A stretch of 6,947 nt of DNA. Origin: an uncultured Clostridia bacterium. GTDB lineage: Bacteria > Bacillota > Clostridia > Christensenellales > Aristaeellaceae. A program made the translations under genes and the position numbers. The notes under the pieces are model-generated. The model was not told the origin of the DNA, ran no database searches, and saw only the letters and a program-made list of their open reading frames with translations. The stretch lies in NCBI GenBank assembly GCA_947600345.1, contig CANQGC010000153.1:1-6947 (forward strand), written 5' to 3'. Shown here piece by piece: positions 1 to 6,170 of this stretch (the stretch's first letter is position 1; every line of letters starts with the position of its first letter).

Positions 1-1238
1 TGGGAGGCGGGAATGAAGGTGCGAACGCCCATGACGTCCGCCAGCAGGCCGCCCTTGACGGCTTCCTTGCCGACGCCCTCTACGAACTCGCCGGCTTCCT
101 GCTTGGCCACGATCTCTTCCCACGCCTTGCGGTTGATGATGTTCTTCTGAGAGAGCAGCACGTTGCCCTCGCCGTCGTTCACCTTGACCACCTCGACTTC
201 GATCTCGTCGCCAACCTTGACATCGGTAGAGGAAAGATCGGTTTTCTTTACCAGTCCGTCAGCCTTATATCCTACGTTGACGCAGACTTCGTCGTCGGTG
301 ATCTGCACGACCGTGCCGTTGACAACCTGGCCCGGGCGCAGTTGAACAAGCGTCTTTTCAACGTCTTCCATGGACATAACGGCCTGTTCCTGGTTCTCTT
401 CGGGGTTTACTTTCTTCTCGATGTCGTTCATTCTTGCAACAACCTCCTTAATTATACAATCCGGCGTGGAAGCGCCGGCTGTAATCCCGACGATCTCGGC
501 GGCGGGCAGCTGCAGCTGATCCAGCTCCTGCGCCGTCTCGATGAAGTAGGTATGCGGACAGTTTCGCTGCGCGATGCGAAACAGCTTCCCGCTGTTGGAG
601 CTCTGCCGGCCGCCGATCACGATCATGAGATCGGCCCGCCTGGAAAGCTCCTCCGCCTCGCTCTGGCGGTCCCGCGTGGCGGGGCAGATGGTCGCGCGGA
701 CGTCCGGCGATTCGATCCTCTCCCGCAGCAGCTCGCACAGCTCGTCAAAGCGCTCGCGAACCATCGTGGTCTGAGAGACGATCAGCGCCCGCTCCATCCG
801 CGGAAGCGCCCGCACATCCGCGGCGCACATCACCGTGTATCCCGGCGGATCCGTCCAGCCGAGGATGCCCTCGACCTCCGGATGCTCGCGCTCCCCGATC
901 ACGATCACGGGAACGCCCGCCTCCGAGGCCTCGCGCACCATCTCGTGGATGCGCGCCACGAAGGGACAGGTGGCGTCGTAGAGCTCGCAGCCCCTGGCGC
1001 GCAGCGCCTCGATCTCGGCCCTGCCGACGCCGTGGGAGCGGATCACCACCCGCGAACCGGCGGGAATCTCGCCGATGCTTTCGGCGCTCACCACGCCGTC
1101 CCGGCGCAGCGACTCCACCATCTGCGGATTGTGGATGATCGGACCCAGCGTTCGCGCCGGAGCCGCGCTCCTCGCGGTATCTACCGCCCTTCGCACGCCG
1201 AAGCAAAATCCCGCGTGCCTGGCCAGCAGAACCTTCAA
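1..1238 (-). CDS. ispH-rpsA: IspH (HMBPP reductase) fused in frame to ribosomal protein S1-like domains; 3' end outside the window
   Basis: The N-terminal part (residues 1-269) is 4-hydroxy-3-methylbut-2-enyl diphosphate reductase, the last enzyme of the MEP isoprenoid pathway, which makes IPP and DMAPP. The three cysteines expected to bind the 4Fe-4S cluster are C12 (GFCFGV), C91 (DATCP) and C185 (TICPATRDRQ). Substrate-binding positions are also present: H36 (IIHNP), H69 (SHGVG), H119 and E121 (EHPEVEG), SSNS and ITAGAS. The frame continues without a stop through IIKEVVARM into M270 and an S1 RNA-binding domain at about residues 301-365 (LRPGQVVNGTV to VLLSQKN). A second S1 repeat begins and is cut by the left edge. 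The TTG at 1238 was chosen because it gives the usual family N-terminus (KVLLARHAGFCFGV) and has GAGG six bases upstream. In-frame TTG and CTG codons lie further upstream, after a TAA, so the start is not certain. Such IspH-S1 fusions are known in Clostridia. Of the full protein, 412 codons are visible. Confidence 0.93.
   Translation of the reverse strand, partial: MKVLLARHAGFCFGVRRAVDTARSAAPARTLGPIIHNPQMVESLRRDGVVSAESIGEIPAGSRVVIRSHGVGRAEIEALRARGCELYDATCPFVARIHEMVREASEAGVPVIVIGEREHPEVEGILGWTDPPGYTVMCAADVRALPRMERALIVSQTTMVRERFDELCELLRERIESPDVRATICPATRDRQSEAEELSRRADLMIVIGGRQSSNSGKLFRIAQRNCPHTYFIETAQELDQLQLPAAEIVGITAGASTPDCIIKEVVARMNDIEKKVNPEENQEQAVMSMEDVEKTLVQLRPGQVVNGTVVQITDDEVCVNVGYKADGLVKKTDLSSTDVKVGDEIEVEVVKVNDGEGNVLLSQKNIINRKAWEEIVAKQEAGEFVEGVGKEAVKGGLLADVMGVRTFIPAS
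429..450 (-). promoter_or_regulatory. Internal Shine-Dalgarno and ATG for the S1 part of the ispH-rpsA fusion
   Basis: Inside the fused frame, the minus strand reads TAAGGAGGT (450-442), a nine-base perfect complement of the 16S anti-SD tail. It is followed ten bases later by ATG (431-429), which opens the sequence MNDIEKKV. The surrounding codons (TGT ATA ATT AAG GAG GTT GTT GCA AGA) are unusually AT-rich for this gene. This suggests a translation start for a separate S1 protein kept within the fusion. The spacing is slightly long, and KEVV is also a plausible IspH C-terminal sequence, so use of this site is inferred. Confidence 0.55.
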
Positions 1239-1357
1239 ATCGAACCTCAGCTCCCGACTCGCCAAATTTTAACCTGCGAACACCTATAACTTCCGCTACG
1301 CCGTTATTCGACACAGGCGGCAAAATTCCTGCTAAATTTTTCGATTTAACTTACGTT
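1239..1357 (-). promoter_or_regulatory. AT-rich leader upstream of ispH-rpsA with a bipartite motif
   Basis: This 119-bp gap between the plsC stop and the ispH start is clearly more AT-rich than its surroundings and is the longest non-coding stretch in the window. On the minus strand it holds AGCAGGA (1333-1327), 13 bases, then TGTCGAATA (1313-1305). The TGTCGAA core equals the consensus Spo0A box. A weak -10-like TATAGG lies nearer the gene. A near-exact direct repeat (GCCAAATTTT at 1261-1270, GCTAAATTTT at 1331-1340 on the plus strand) brackets the motif. I see no clear -35/-10 pair and no stem followed by a T run. A promoter or operator here is likely from position, but its type is unknown. 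Confidence 0.45.
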
Positions 1358-1966
1358 TTACAGTTGTCCCTTTTGCGCTTCCCGCAGGCCCCAAACCGCG
1401 CCCTCGATGGCGCGGGTGACCCGGGAGAGCGTGTCGGAATCGCAGCGCCGGCCGAAGGCGCTCAGGTCGATGGGCGAGCCGAAGCGCACCGCCGTCCTGC
1501 GGAACAGCCTGTAGGGCCCGTCCACGTAGACCGGGATCACCGGCACGCCGCCGCGCAGCGCGATCAGCGAGGCGCCGTTGAGCATGGGCGTGGGGCTGTT
1601 GTCCGGGCTGCGCGTGCCCTGGGGGAATATGCCCAGCGCGCCGCCCTCCTTGACCACGTTCAGCGCGGCGCGCATGGCGCTCAGATCGGCGTTGCCCCGG
1701 TCCACCGGGATCGCGCCCAGCCAGGTGACGAACGCCTTGAGCGGCTGATGCGCGAAGAGCTCCTTCTTCGCCAGGTAGCGCACGTGCAGCTTCCTCGGCA
1801 GGCAGGCGGACACGTAGAGCGGGTCGTGGTTCGAGAAGTGGTTCGCGCAGAGTATGAAGCCGCCCTCGGTGGGCACGTTCTCCAGCCCGGAGACCTTGTG
1901 GGGGTAGAACAGCCCGTAGATTGGCCGCATGACCGTCCAGAGGAAGTCGTAGAACCTGCTGCCCAT
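1358..1966 (-). CDS. plsC: 1-acyl-sn-glycerol-3-phosphate acyltransferase (PlsC/LPLAT family)
   Basis: The enzyme transfers an acyl group to lysophosphatidic acid to make phosphatidic acid, the precursor of membrane phospholipids, at the cytoplasmic membrane face. The 202-residue protein has the catalytic HX4D motif in NHFSNHDP (H43, D48), the GAIPVDRG block (84-91), block III at 114-120 and a VPVIPV segment. Length is normal for short bacterial PlsC proteins. The start is supported by GGAGG at 1979-1975, eight bases before the ATG and inside the end of cmk; the cmk stop lies only 4 bp upstream, so the two genes are very likely translationally coupled. One oddity is that block III reads FPQGTRS, with Gln116 in place of the usual Glu. 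The genomic position between cmk and ispH-rpsA matches the order seen in other Clostridia, which supports a true PlsC rather than a distant relative. The exact acyl donor and substrate are not shown by the sequence. Confidence 0.9.
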   Translation of the reverse strand: MGSRFYDFLWTVMRPIYGLFYPHKVSGLENVPTEGGFILCANHFSNHDPLYVSACLPRKLHVRYLAKKELFAHQPLKAFVTWLGAIPVDRGNADLSAMRAALNVVKEGGALGIFPQGTRSPDNSPTPMLNGASLIALRGGVPVIPVYVDGPYRLFRRTAVRFGSPIDLSAFGRRCDSDTLSRVTRAIEGAVWGLREAQKGQL

Positions 1967-1970
1967 GCTC

Positions 1971-2645
1971 TCAGCCTCCGATCGCTTCCCGGAACAGCCG
2001 CTCCACCTCGTTGAGCGTCTGCTCCCTCGTCATCTCCGATGTGTCCAATCGCTGCGCGTCCTCGGCCTGCACAAGCGGCGAGGCGGCGCGGTGGGTGTCG
2101 TTGTAGTCGCGCTCCGCGATCTCGGAGAGCACCTGCTCGAAGGGCATGTCCTCGCCCTTGAGCAGAAGCTCCCGGTGGCGGCGCTGGGCGCGCACCTCGG
2201 GGCTGGCGGTCACGTAGAGCTTGAGCGTGGCGTTCGGCAGCACCTTGGTGCCGATGTCCCGGCCGTCCATCACGATGGAGTAGCCGCGGGCGATCTCCCG
2301 CTGCAGCGCCACCATGCGCTCGCGCACCTCGGGCACCGCCGCCACGCGGGAGGCGGCCAGCGAGGCCTCGGGCGTGCGGATGGCCTCGGTCACGTCCTCG
2401 CCGTTCAGGAGGATGCGCTGCACGCCGCCCTCGGGCTTCACGCTGATGTGCACGTCGCCCACGCTATCGGCGACATACTTCGCGTCCGCGTCCCTTCCCA
2501 TGCGCAGGAAGTACAGCCCCACCGCGCGGTACATCGCGCCGGTGTCCAGATACATCGCCCCCAGGCGCTCCGCCACGGCCCGGGCGATGGAGGACTTCCC
2601 CGCCCCCGCCGGGCCGTCGATGGCAATTGAAAAGCGTCGATTCAA
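1971..2645 (-). CDS. cmk: Cytidylate kinase (CMP/dCMP kinase)
   Basis: This enzyme phosphorylates CMP and dCMP with ATP to give CDP and dCDP in the cytoplasm. The 224-residue protein has all family hallmarks: the P-loop GPAGAGKSS (11-19) after the IAID strand, the YLDTGAMYRA motif (32-41) that contacts the nucleotide, the inserted NMP-binding region of bacterial Cmk, the MDGRDIGT motif (126-133), the arginine-rich lid RAQRRHREL (from 152) and the late AERDYNDTHRAASPL motif. The length matches bacterial Cmk. The start codon is TTG at 2645, supported by GGGGAG six bases upstream and by the family's short N-terminus before the first strand. It lies 41 bp after the dipeptidase stop and 4 bp before plsC. 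In many Firmicutes cmk lies next to the S1 gene, and that linkage is kept here with plsC in between. Confidence 0.97.
   Translation of the reverse strand: MNRRFSIAIDGPAGAGKSSIARAVAERLGAMYLDTGAMYRAVGLYFLRMGRDADAKYVADSVGDVHISVKPEGGVQRILLNGEDVTEAIRTPEASLAASRVAAVPEVRERMVALQREIARGYSIVMDGRDIGTKVLPNATLKLYVTASPEVRAQRRHRELLLKGEDMPFEQVLSEIAERDYNDTHRAASPLVQAEDAQRLDTSEMTREQTLNEVERLFREAIGG
1975..1979 (-). promoter_or_regulatory. Ribosome binding site of plsC inside the cmk 3' end
   Basis: GGAGG on the minus strand overlaps the last codons of cmk (Gly-Gly before TGA) and sits eight bases before the plsC ATG. This fixes the plsC start and points to translational coupling of the two genes. Confidence 0.75.
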
Positions 2646-2651
2646 AGGATT

Positions 2652-2657
2652 CTCCCC
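2652..2657 (-). promoter_or_regulatory. Ribosome binding site deciding the TTG start of cmk
   Basis: GGGGAG on the minus strand lies six bases before TTG at 2645. No ATG or GTG is better placed, and the TTG gives the expected N-terminus MNRRFSIAIDGPAGAGKS. Confidence 0.75.
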
Positions 2658-2686
2658 TATCTGTCGTTCATATAGAATTGGATGGA

Positions 2687-4120
2687 TCAGGTGATGTTGC
2701 CGCTGGCCAGCTCGGCGATGGCGTGGGCGTAGATGCGCACGGCCTGCATCATGCGGTCGATGACGATGTGCTCGTCGGCGATGTGGCAGCAGTCCTCCTG
2801 ATCCGGGAATACCACGCCGAAGGCCACGGTGTTGGGCATCATTCGGGAGTAGGTGCCTCCGCCGATGGCCAGCGGCTTGGCGTTCGACCCGGTGAGCTCG
2901 TTGTACACCTGCAACAGCCCGCGCACGATCTTGTGCTCCGCCGGGACGTGCAGCGGCGTGTGGCCGTCGATCCTGCGGGCCGCCGCGCCGTAGGGGGCGA
3001 CCGCCGCGGAGATCTTCGCCATCAGGTCGTCCTCATTGGCGCAGAGGGGGTAGCGGATGTCCAGCGTCGCGCTGAAATTCTTTCCGTCCCAGCGCACGAT
3101 GCCCAGGTTGCAGCTCAGGTTGTGGGAGAGCTCGTCCTCGCACTTGATGTTCAGGGACTTGCCGTCCGGCTCCATGCCGAGCTTCTCCACCATCATCCGG
3201 ATGACGGGCTTCATGCCGCCGCCCGCGCCGAGCTCCTCCAGCGCGATCAGCAGCGACCCTGCCGCGTTCACGCCCAGCTCCGGCAGCGAGCCGTGGGAGA
3301 GCACGCCCTCGGCGGCGATCTCGGCCCGGCCATCGCCCAGATCCTTCACGGCGAACTTGCGGCCCACCTTCGCGGCGTGGGCGGCGATCCGCTCCTCCAG
3401 CTCGGCGGCGGAGACCTTCCCCGTGCCGACGACCGCCCTCGCGAACGCGGGCACCACGTTCGGCCGCTCGCCCGCGTAGAATTCGTACACCGGGATCTCC
3501 GCGCCGTCCTCGCCCGCGCCGGAGCAGGCCAGCTCCACGTTCAGGCCGCCCTTCTCGATGTTGATCAGCGGGAAGTAGCCGTCCGGGGAGAAGCCGTAGT
3601 CGGGCATCTTCTCCTTCTGCGCATAGTAGACCATGTCGCCCATGCCGGTCTCCTCGTCGCAGCCCAGGATCAGCCGCACGCTATCGCGCAGCGGCACGCC
3701 CGCATCGCGCACCGCGCGCATGGCGTAGAGCGCGCACAGCGCCGGGCCCTTGTCGTCCACGGTTCCCCGGCCGTAGATCTTGCCGTCCGCAATCTCGCCG
3801 TCGAAGGGATCGTGGGTCCAGCCCTCGCCCACGGGCACGATGTCCAGGTGGGCCAGTATCCCCAAGGTCTGCCCGCCGTCCCCGGCCGCGGGAAGCGTCA
3901 CGTCTCCGGCGTGGTAGTCGATGTTCCGGGTCTCAAAGCCGTAGCTTCGCGCCGTCTCCAGCGCGACATCCAGCATCCTGGCGCTGTCCTCGCCGTAGGG
4001 CTTTCCATCCACGGGTTCGCCCTTCACCGAGGGAATGGCCACCCACTTCCGAATGTCGCGGATGAGCTCGTCCTTCAGCTCCGCCACCCGCGCGTCCAGC
4101 TTCGCGTAATCGATGTTCAT
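2687..4120 (-). CDS. pepV: PepV-like M20 family dipeptidase (Xaa-His dipeptidase type)
   Basis: This is a cytoplasmic dinuclear zinc dipeptidase of the M20 family, close to the PepV/Sapep group, which cleaves dipeptides with broad specificity. In 477-residue numbering the visible metal and catalytic residues are H91 and D93 (LAHLDIVPVGEGW), D122 (YGRGTVDDKGP), the DEE motif with E156 as likely general base and E157, D180 (SPDGYFP) and H446 near the end (CCHIADEH). The motifs and a length close to that of PepV separate it from the shorter ArgE/DapE branches. I chose ATG at 4120 because GGAGG lies five bases before it. An in-frame ATG at 4132, four codons earlier, overlaps that SD and has none of its own. 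The gene follows the membrane protein gene by 49 bp and precedes cmk by 41 bp. It probably recycles peptides, but true substrates cannot be read from sequence and the gene symbol is by family. Confidence 0.9.
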   Translation of the reverse strand: MNIDYAKLDARVAELKDELIRDIRKWVAIPSVKGEPVDGKPYGEDSARMLDVALETARSYGFETRNIDYHAGDVTLPAAGDGGQTLGILAHLDIVPVGEGWTHDPFDGEIADGKIYGRGTVDDKGPALCALYAMRAVRDAGVPLRDSVRLILGCDEETGMGDMVYYAQKEKMPDYGFSPDGYFPLINIEKGGLNVELACSGAGEDGAEIPVYEFYAGERPNVVPAFARAVVGTGKVSAAELEERIAAHAAKVGRKFAVKDLGDGRAEIAAEGVLSHGSLPELGVNAAGSLLIALEELGAGGGMKPVIRMMVEKLGMEPDGKSLNIKCEDELSHNLSCNLGIVRWDGKNFSATLDIRYPLCANEDDLMAKISAAVAPYGAAARRIDGHTPLHVPAEHKIVRGLLQVYNELTGSNAKPLAIGGGTYSRMMPNTVAFGVVFPDQEDCCHIADEHIVIDRMMQAVRIYAHAIAELASGNIT

Positions 4121-4144
4121 AGCATCCTCCATATTCGTTTATTT

Positions 4145-4164
4145 CCGGGAGCTGTCGTTCCCGG
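4145..4164. other. Short stem-loop between the membrane protein gene and pepV
   Basis: CCGGGA and TCCCGG form a perfect 6-bp stem with an eight-base loop in the 49-bp gap. On the minus strand it is followed by AAATAAACG, not a T run, so it does not look like an intrinsic terminator. It may affect transcript processing or stability, or may have no function. Confidence 0.35.
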
Positions 4165-4169
4165 CACCA

Positions 4170-6071
4170 TTACTGTTTTATCGCCTGGGCCGCCGGCCCT
4201 TCGGCCGCCTCAGGGCGGCGCTTCGCGTCGTAGGTAAACCGCTCGTACTCCCTGCATATGGGAATATCGATGCCTCCGGCGGTCAGCATCGGTTCGAGCG
4301 CCGCTTCAAACTCGGGGGATTCGTCCAGAAGGATGATCGCAGAGCACCCCCCCCCCTGGATATTTTTCGCGATGTAATCCCGAACCTCGGAGCGCTCCGC
4401 CGCCTGGTTCCCAATCTGAAGCGACTCCGGCGCATCGAGCTGGGCGGTGACGAACGGGCAGTCCCCCGTGCCGAACTGATACAGCACGTTGTTGCGCGTA
4501 TAGCTGTAGCGGCGGAAGTAGTGATCCTCGTCACAGAGGGAAAAGACGAGGCAGGGCTCCCCGTACGGAAGGCCGCAGCGCTCCTGGGCATCCTCGAGGC
4601 AGACGTGCACGTATTCCCCCGTCTGCCTCCGGGCGACGAATTTGTCGATCGGGGTCTGGTATCCGGGGATGAGCGCCAGCGCGAGCACACCGGCCAGGAT
4701 CAGCGCGGAACCGGCGCTCCCGATCCGCAGCAGCGCCGGGGGAAGCGGGCTCTCCCCGCGCTGCAGGACGTAGAGGAGCAGCGCACAGCAGATGCCGGTG
4801 GCATAGATGTATCCGCTGGCGTTGTAGCGCGTGAAGCTGGGCATCTCCTGCGCGCGCGAGCCGGGCATGGAAAGCACGTACATGCCGAAAACCAGGATCA
4901 GCCACAGGCCGTAGGCGCCGAGCCCGAAGCGCACGGCGTCCCGCACGTTACGCCGCGCCCGCGGCGCCAGCTTTCCACCGATGAGGAATATCGCGATCAG
5001 CAGCGCCAGCAGCACAGCGACGGTGCCCATGTGCCATCCCTGCGGATGCAGCATCGCCTTCAGCATGCCCTTCGCGACGCCCAGCACGCCGGACGCGCCC
5101 TTTTCCTCCAGCTGCCCGGCAAAGGCGGCGATGGAAATGGAGTGTTTGCCCATGTTCCCGGAGGGAAAGCTGCGATGGACGCGAAGCGTCCACAGCAGAA
5201 GGACCGCCACGGCCGGCGCGAACCCCGCGAGCCCGCGCCTCCAAGCCCGCTCCACACCCTTCCTGCGCAGCACGAGCACGAGCATCAGCGCCGAGATCAC
5301 CGAAAAATAGAGGCCGCTGTTTTTGAACAGCGCCACGGCGGTCATCGCCGGAAGCGCGCAGAGCAGCGCACGCTTCGGATCGTTCCGGTAATAGAGTATG
5401 ATCGCGGCGATGCCGACTCCGTAGAACGCCTCCACGTAATCGACCAGAAGGTCGGCCTCGTGGCTGGGGTAGAACAGAAACGTGGCGGCCAGAAGGCCCG
5501 CGATGGGATAGAGCCGGGAGCGGTTGCGCTTCTGAACGAAGGAGAACAGGGGCAATAGCGCCGCGCCGTAGTGAAGGTTCTGCGCGATGAGGCAGTTGCC
5601 CTCCCGGAAGCCGGATAATCTGCAGAGGTAATAGATGAAGCAGGCGGAGCCGGGGGGATAGCTCTGATGCGAGAGCACTCCGTCGCTCTCCACCGGCAGG
5701 CGATCCTTCATCAGCAGGAACCTGGCGACGATTCCCCAGTGGGAGAAGTCGTCGTTGTGCCGCAGCCGGCAGCCGTAGAAGCGCCAAACCAGAAGGGCGG
5801 CGTAGAGCGCCGCCACCAGAAGGAGCAGGCCGGACGGGCGCGATCGCTTGATTCCCCACGCGTACGCCAGGGAGGCGAGGCCCAGCGCGTAGAGCGCGAG
5901 GCAGGCGGGCCACAGCGCGCCCAGCATACCCGCGAGGGAGAGGATCACGACGATGACGCTGGCCGCCATCAGGGGAGCGAAGCAGCGATGAACCGCGAAG
6001 CGCGCCCGGATTCCGGCGCACAGGCCCACGAAGGAACAAATCGCCACGAACCCACCTGCCAGCGCCGCCAT
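4170..6071 (-). CDS. Large polytopic membrane protein, GT-C glycosyltransferase-like, with soluble C-terminal domain
   Basis: I do not recognise a named family. The 633-residue protein has about 13 hydrophobic segments, for example near residues 3-21, 31-52, 54-73, 81-98, 166-180, 188-201, 214-228, 253-268, 281-297, 349-366, 382-401, 419-436 and 451-470. A soluble tail of about 160 residues follows. After the fourth segment comes NDDFSHWG (D107, D108), then SYPPGSAC at 137-144. An acidic pair in an early outside loop plus a YPPG-like motif resembles GT-C enzymes, which use polyprenyl-phosphate sugars to build surface glycans; this function is inferred. The start is set at ATG 6071: the open frame extends to a TTG at 6131, but those codons overlap a sigma-A promoter, whereas GGAGG lies eight bases before 6071. 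The coding sequence holds ten consecutive G at codons 572-575, so expression of the full tail may vary. Unlike its neighbours, it is not a housekeeping gene. It could instead be a transporter or polymerase of surface polysaccharide. Confidence 0.8.
   Translation of the reverse strand: MAALAGGFVAICSFVGLCAGIRARFAVHRCFAPLMAASVIVVILSLAGMLGALWPACLALYALGLASLAYAWGIKRSRPSGLLLLVAALYAALLVWRFYGCRLRHNDDFSHWGIVARFLLMKDRLPVESDGVLSHQSYPPGSACFIYYLCRLSGFREGNCLIAQNLHYGAALLPLFSFVQKRNRSRLYPIAGLLAATFLFYPSHEADLLVDYVEAFYGVGIAAIILYYRNDPKRALLCALPAMTAVALFKNSGLYFSVISALMLVLVLRRKGVERAWRRGLAGFAPAVAVLLLWTLRVHRSFPSGNMGKHSISIAAFAGQLEEKGASGVLGVAKGMLKAMLHPQGWHMGTVAVLLALLIAIFLIGGKLAPRARRNVRDAVRFGLGAYGLWLILVFGMYVLSMPGSRAQEMPSFTRYNASGYIYATGICCALLLYVLQRGESPLPPALLRIGSAGSALILAGVLALALIPGYQTPIDKFVARRQTGEYVHVCLEDAQERCGLPYGEPCLVFSLCDEDHYFRRYSYTRNNVLYQFGTGDCPFVTAQLDAPESLQIGNQAAERSEVRDYIAKNIQGGGCSAIILLDESPEFEAALEPMLTAGGIDIPICREYERFTYDAKRRPEAAEGPAAQAIKQ
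4347..4356 (-). repeat. Homopolymer of ten G (minus strand) inside the membrane protein gene
   Basis: The plus strand shows ten C in a row, read as CAG GGG GGG GGG TGC in the gene (residues Q572 to C576). Loss of one G would end the protein at a stop at 4283-4285 (about 595 residues). Gain of one G would end it at 4306-4308 (about 588 residues). Either change removes the last 58 native residues. Such tracts are typical sites of slipped-strand mispairing, and also of sequencing error. Confidence 0.9.
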
Positions 6072-6078
6072 CCCAACG

Positions 6079-6087
6079 ACCTCCCCC
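6079..6087 (-). promoter_or_regulatory. Ribosome binding site deciding the start of the membrane protein
   Basis: GGGGGAGGT on the minus strand contains GGAGG (6084-6080), eight bases before ATG at 6071. It lies just downstream of the predicted transcription start and supports this ATG over the upstream in-frame TTG (6131) and ATG (6104). Confidence 0.75.
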
Positions 6088-6102
6088 ACTGCATCCGACC
6101 TC

Positions 6103-6131
6103 ATTATATACCCGCCGCACGCACAAGTCAA
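6103..6131 (-). promoter_or_regulatory. Sigma-A promoter for the membrane protein gene and perhaps the downstream operon
   Basis: On the minus strand TTGACT (6131-6126) and TATAAT (6108-6103) are separated by exactly 17 bp, differing from the housekeeping consensus by one base in the -35 box. Transcription would begin near 6096, giving a leader of about 25 bases with the SD GGGGGAGGT before ATG 6071. It is the clearest promoter in the window and could also serve pepV, cmk and plsC, since no clear promoter is seen in their gaps. Confidence 0.8.
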
Positions 6132-6141
6132 GGAAACAAGT

Positions 6142-6170
6142 TCCGGCAGGAGGCCGGCGCTCCGGCCGGA
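6142..6170 (-). terminator. Possible weak intrinsic terminator after uvrC
   Basis: Starting directly after the uvrC stop, the minus strand has GGCCGG-AGCG-CCGGCC (6167-6152), a perfect 6-bp stem. An alternative outer pairing is TCCGGC with GCCGGA (6170-6142). What follows is only moderately T-rich (CTTGTTTCCTTG), so termination may be partial. Its position between a gene end and a new promoter supports the reading. Confidence 0.4.

Noticed and set aside
451..456. TATAAT on the minus strand just before the internal SD, as a separate promoter for S1
   Set aside because: No -35-like hexamer lies 16-18 bp upstream (the sequence there is GC-rich), and a start site at the usual distance would fall within the SD itself.
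342..1289. Plus-strand open frame of 315 codons opposite ispH
   Set aside because: The minus strand encodes all IspH motifs in one uninterrupted frame; the plus-strand product has no recognisable feature.
4121..4132. ATG at 4132 as the start of pepV
   Set aside because: It has no SD of its own and overlaps the GGAGG that serves ATG 4120. The difference is only four residues.
4176..4220. GC-rich palindromes at the 3' end of the membrane protein gene as a terminator
   Set aside because: They lie inside the coding sequence and are followed by no T run; such palindromes are expected by chance at this base composition.
2627..4237. Long plus-strand open frame of 536 codons opposite pepV
   Set aside because: It is antisense to a clear M20 peptidase, and its product is rich in His, Arg, Val and Ala without any domain, as expected for a shadow frame in GC-rich DNA.
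4113..5558. Long plus-strand open frame of 481 codons opposite the membrane protein gene
   Set aside because: It is a GC-driven shadow frame. The opposite strand has a coherent pattern of membrane segments, an SD and a promoter.
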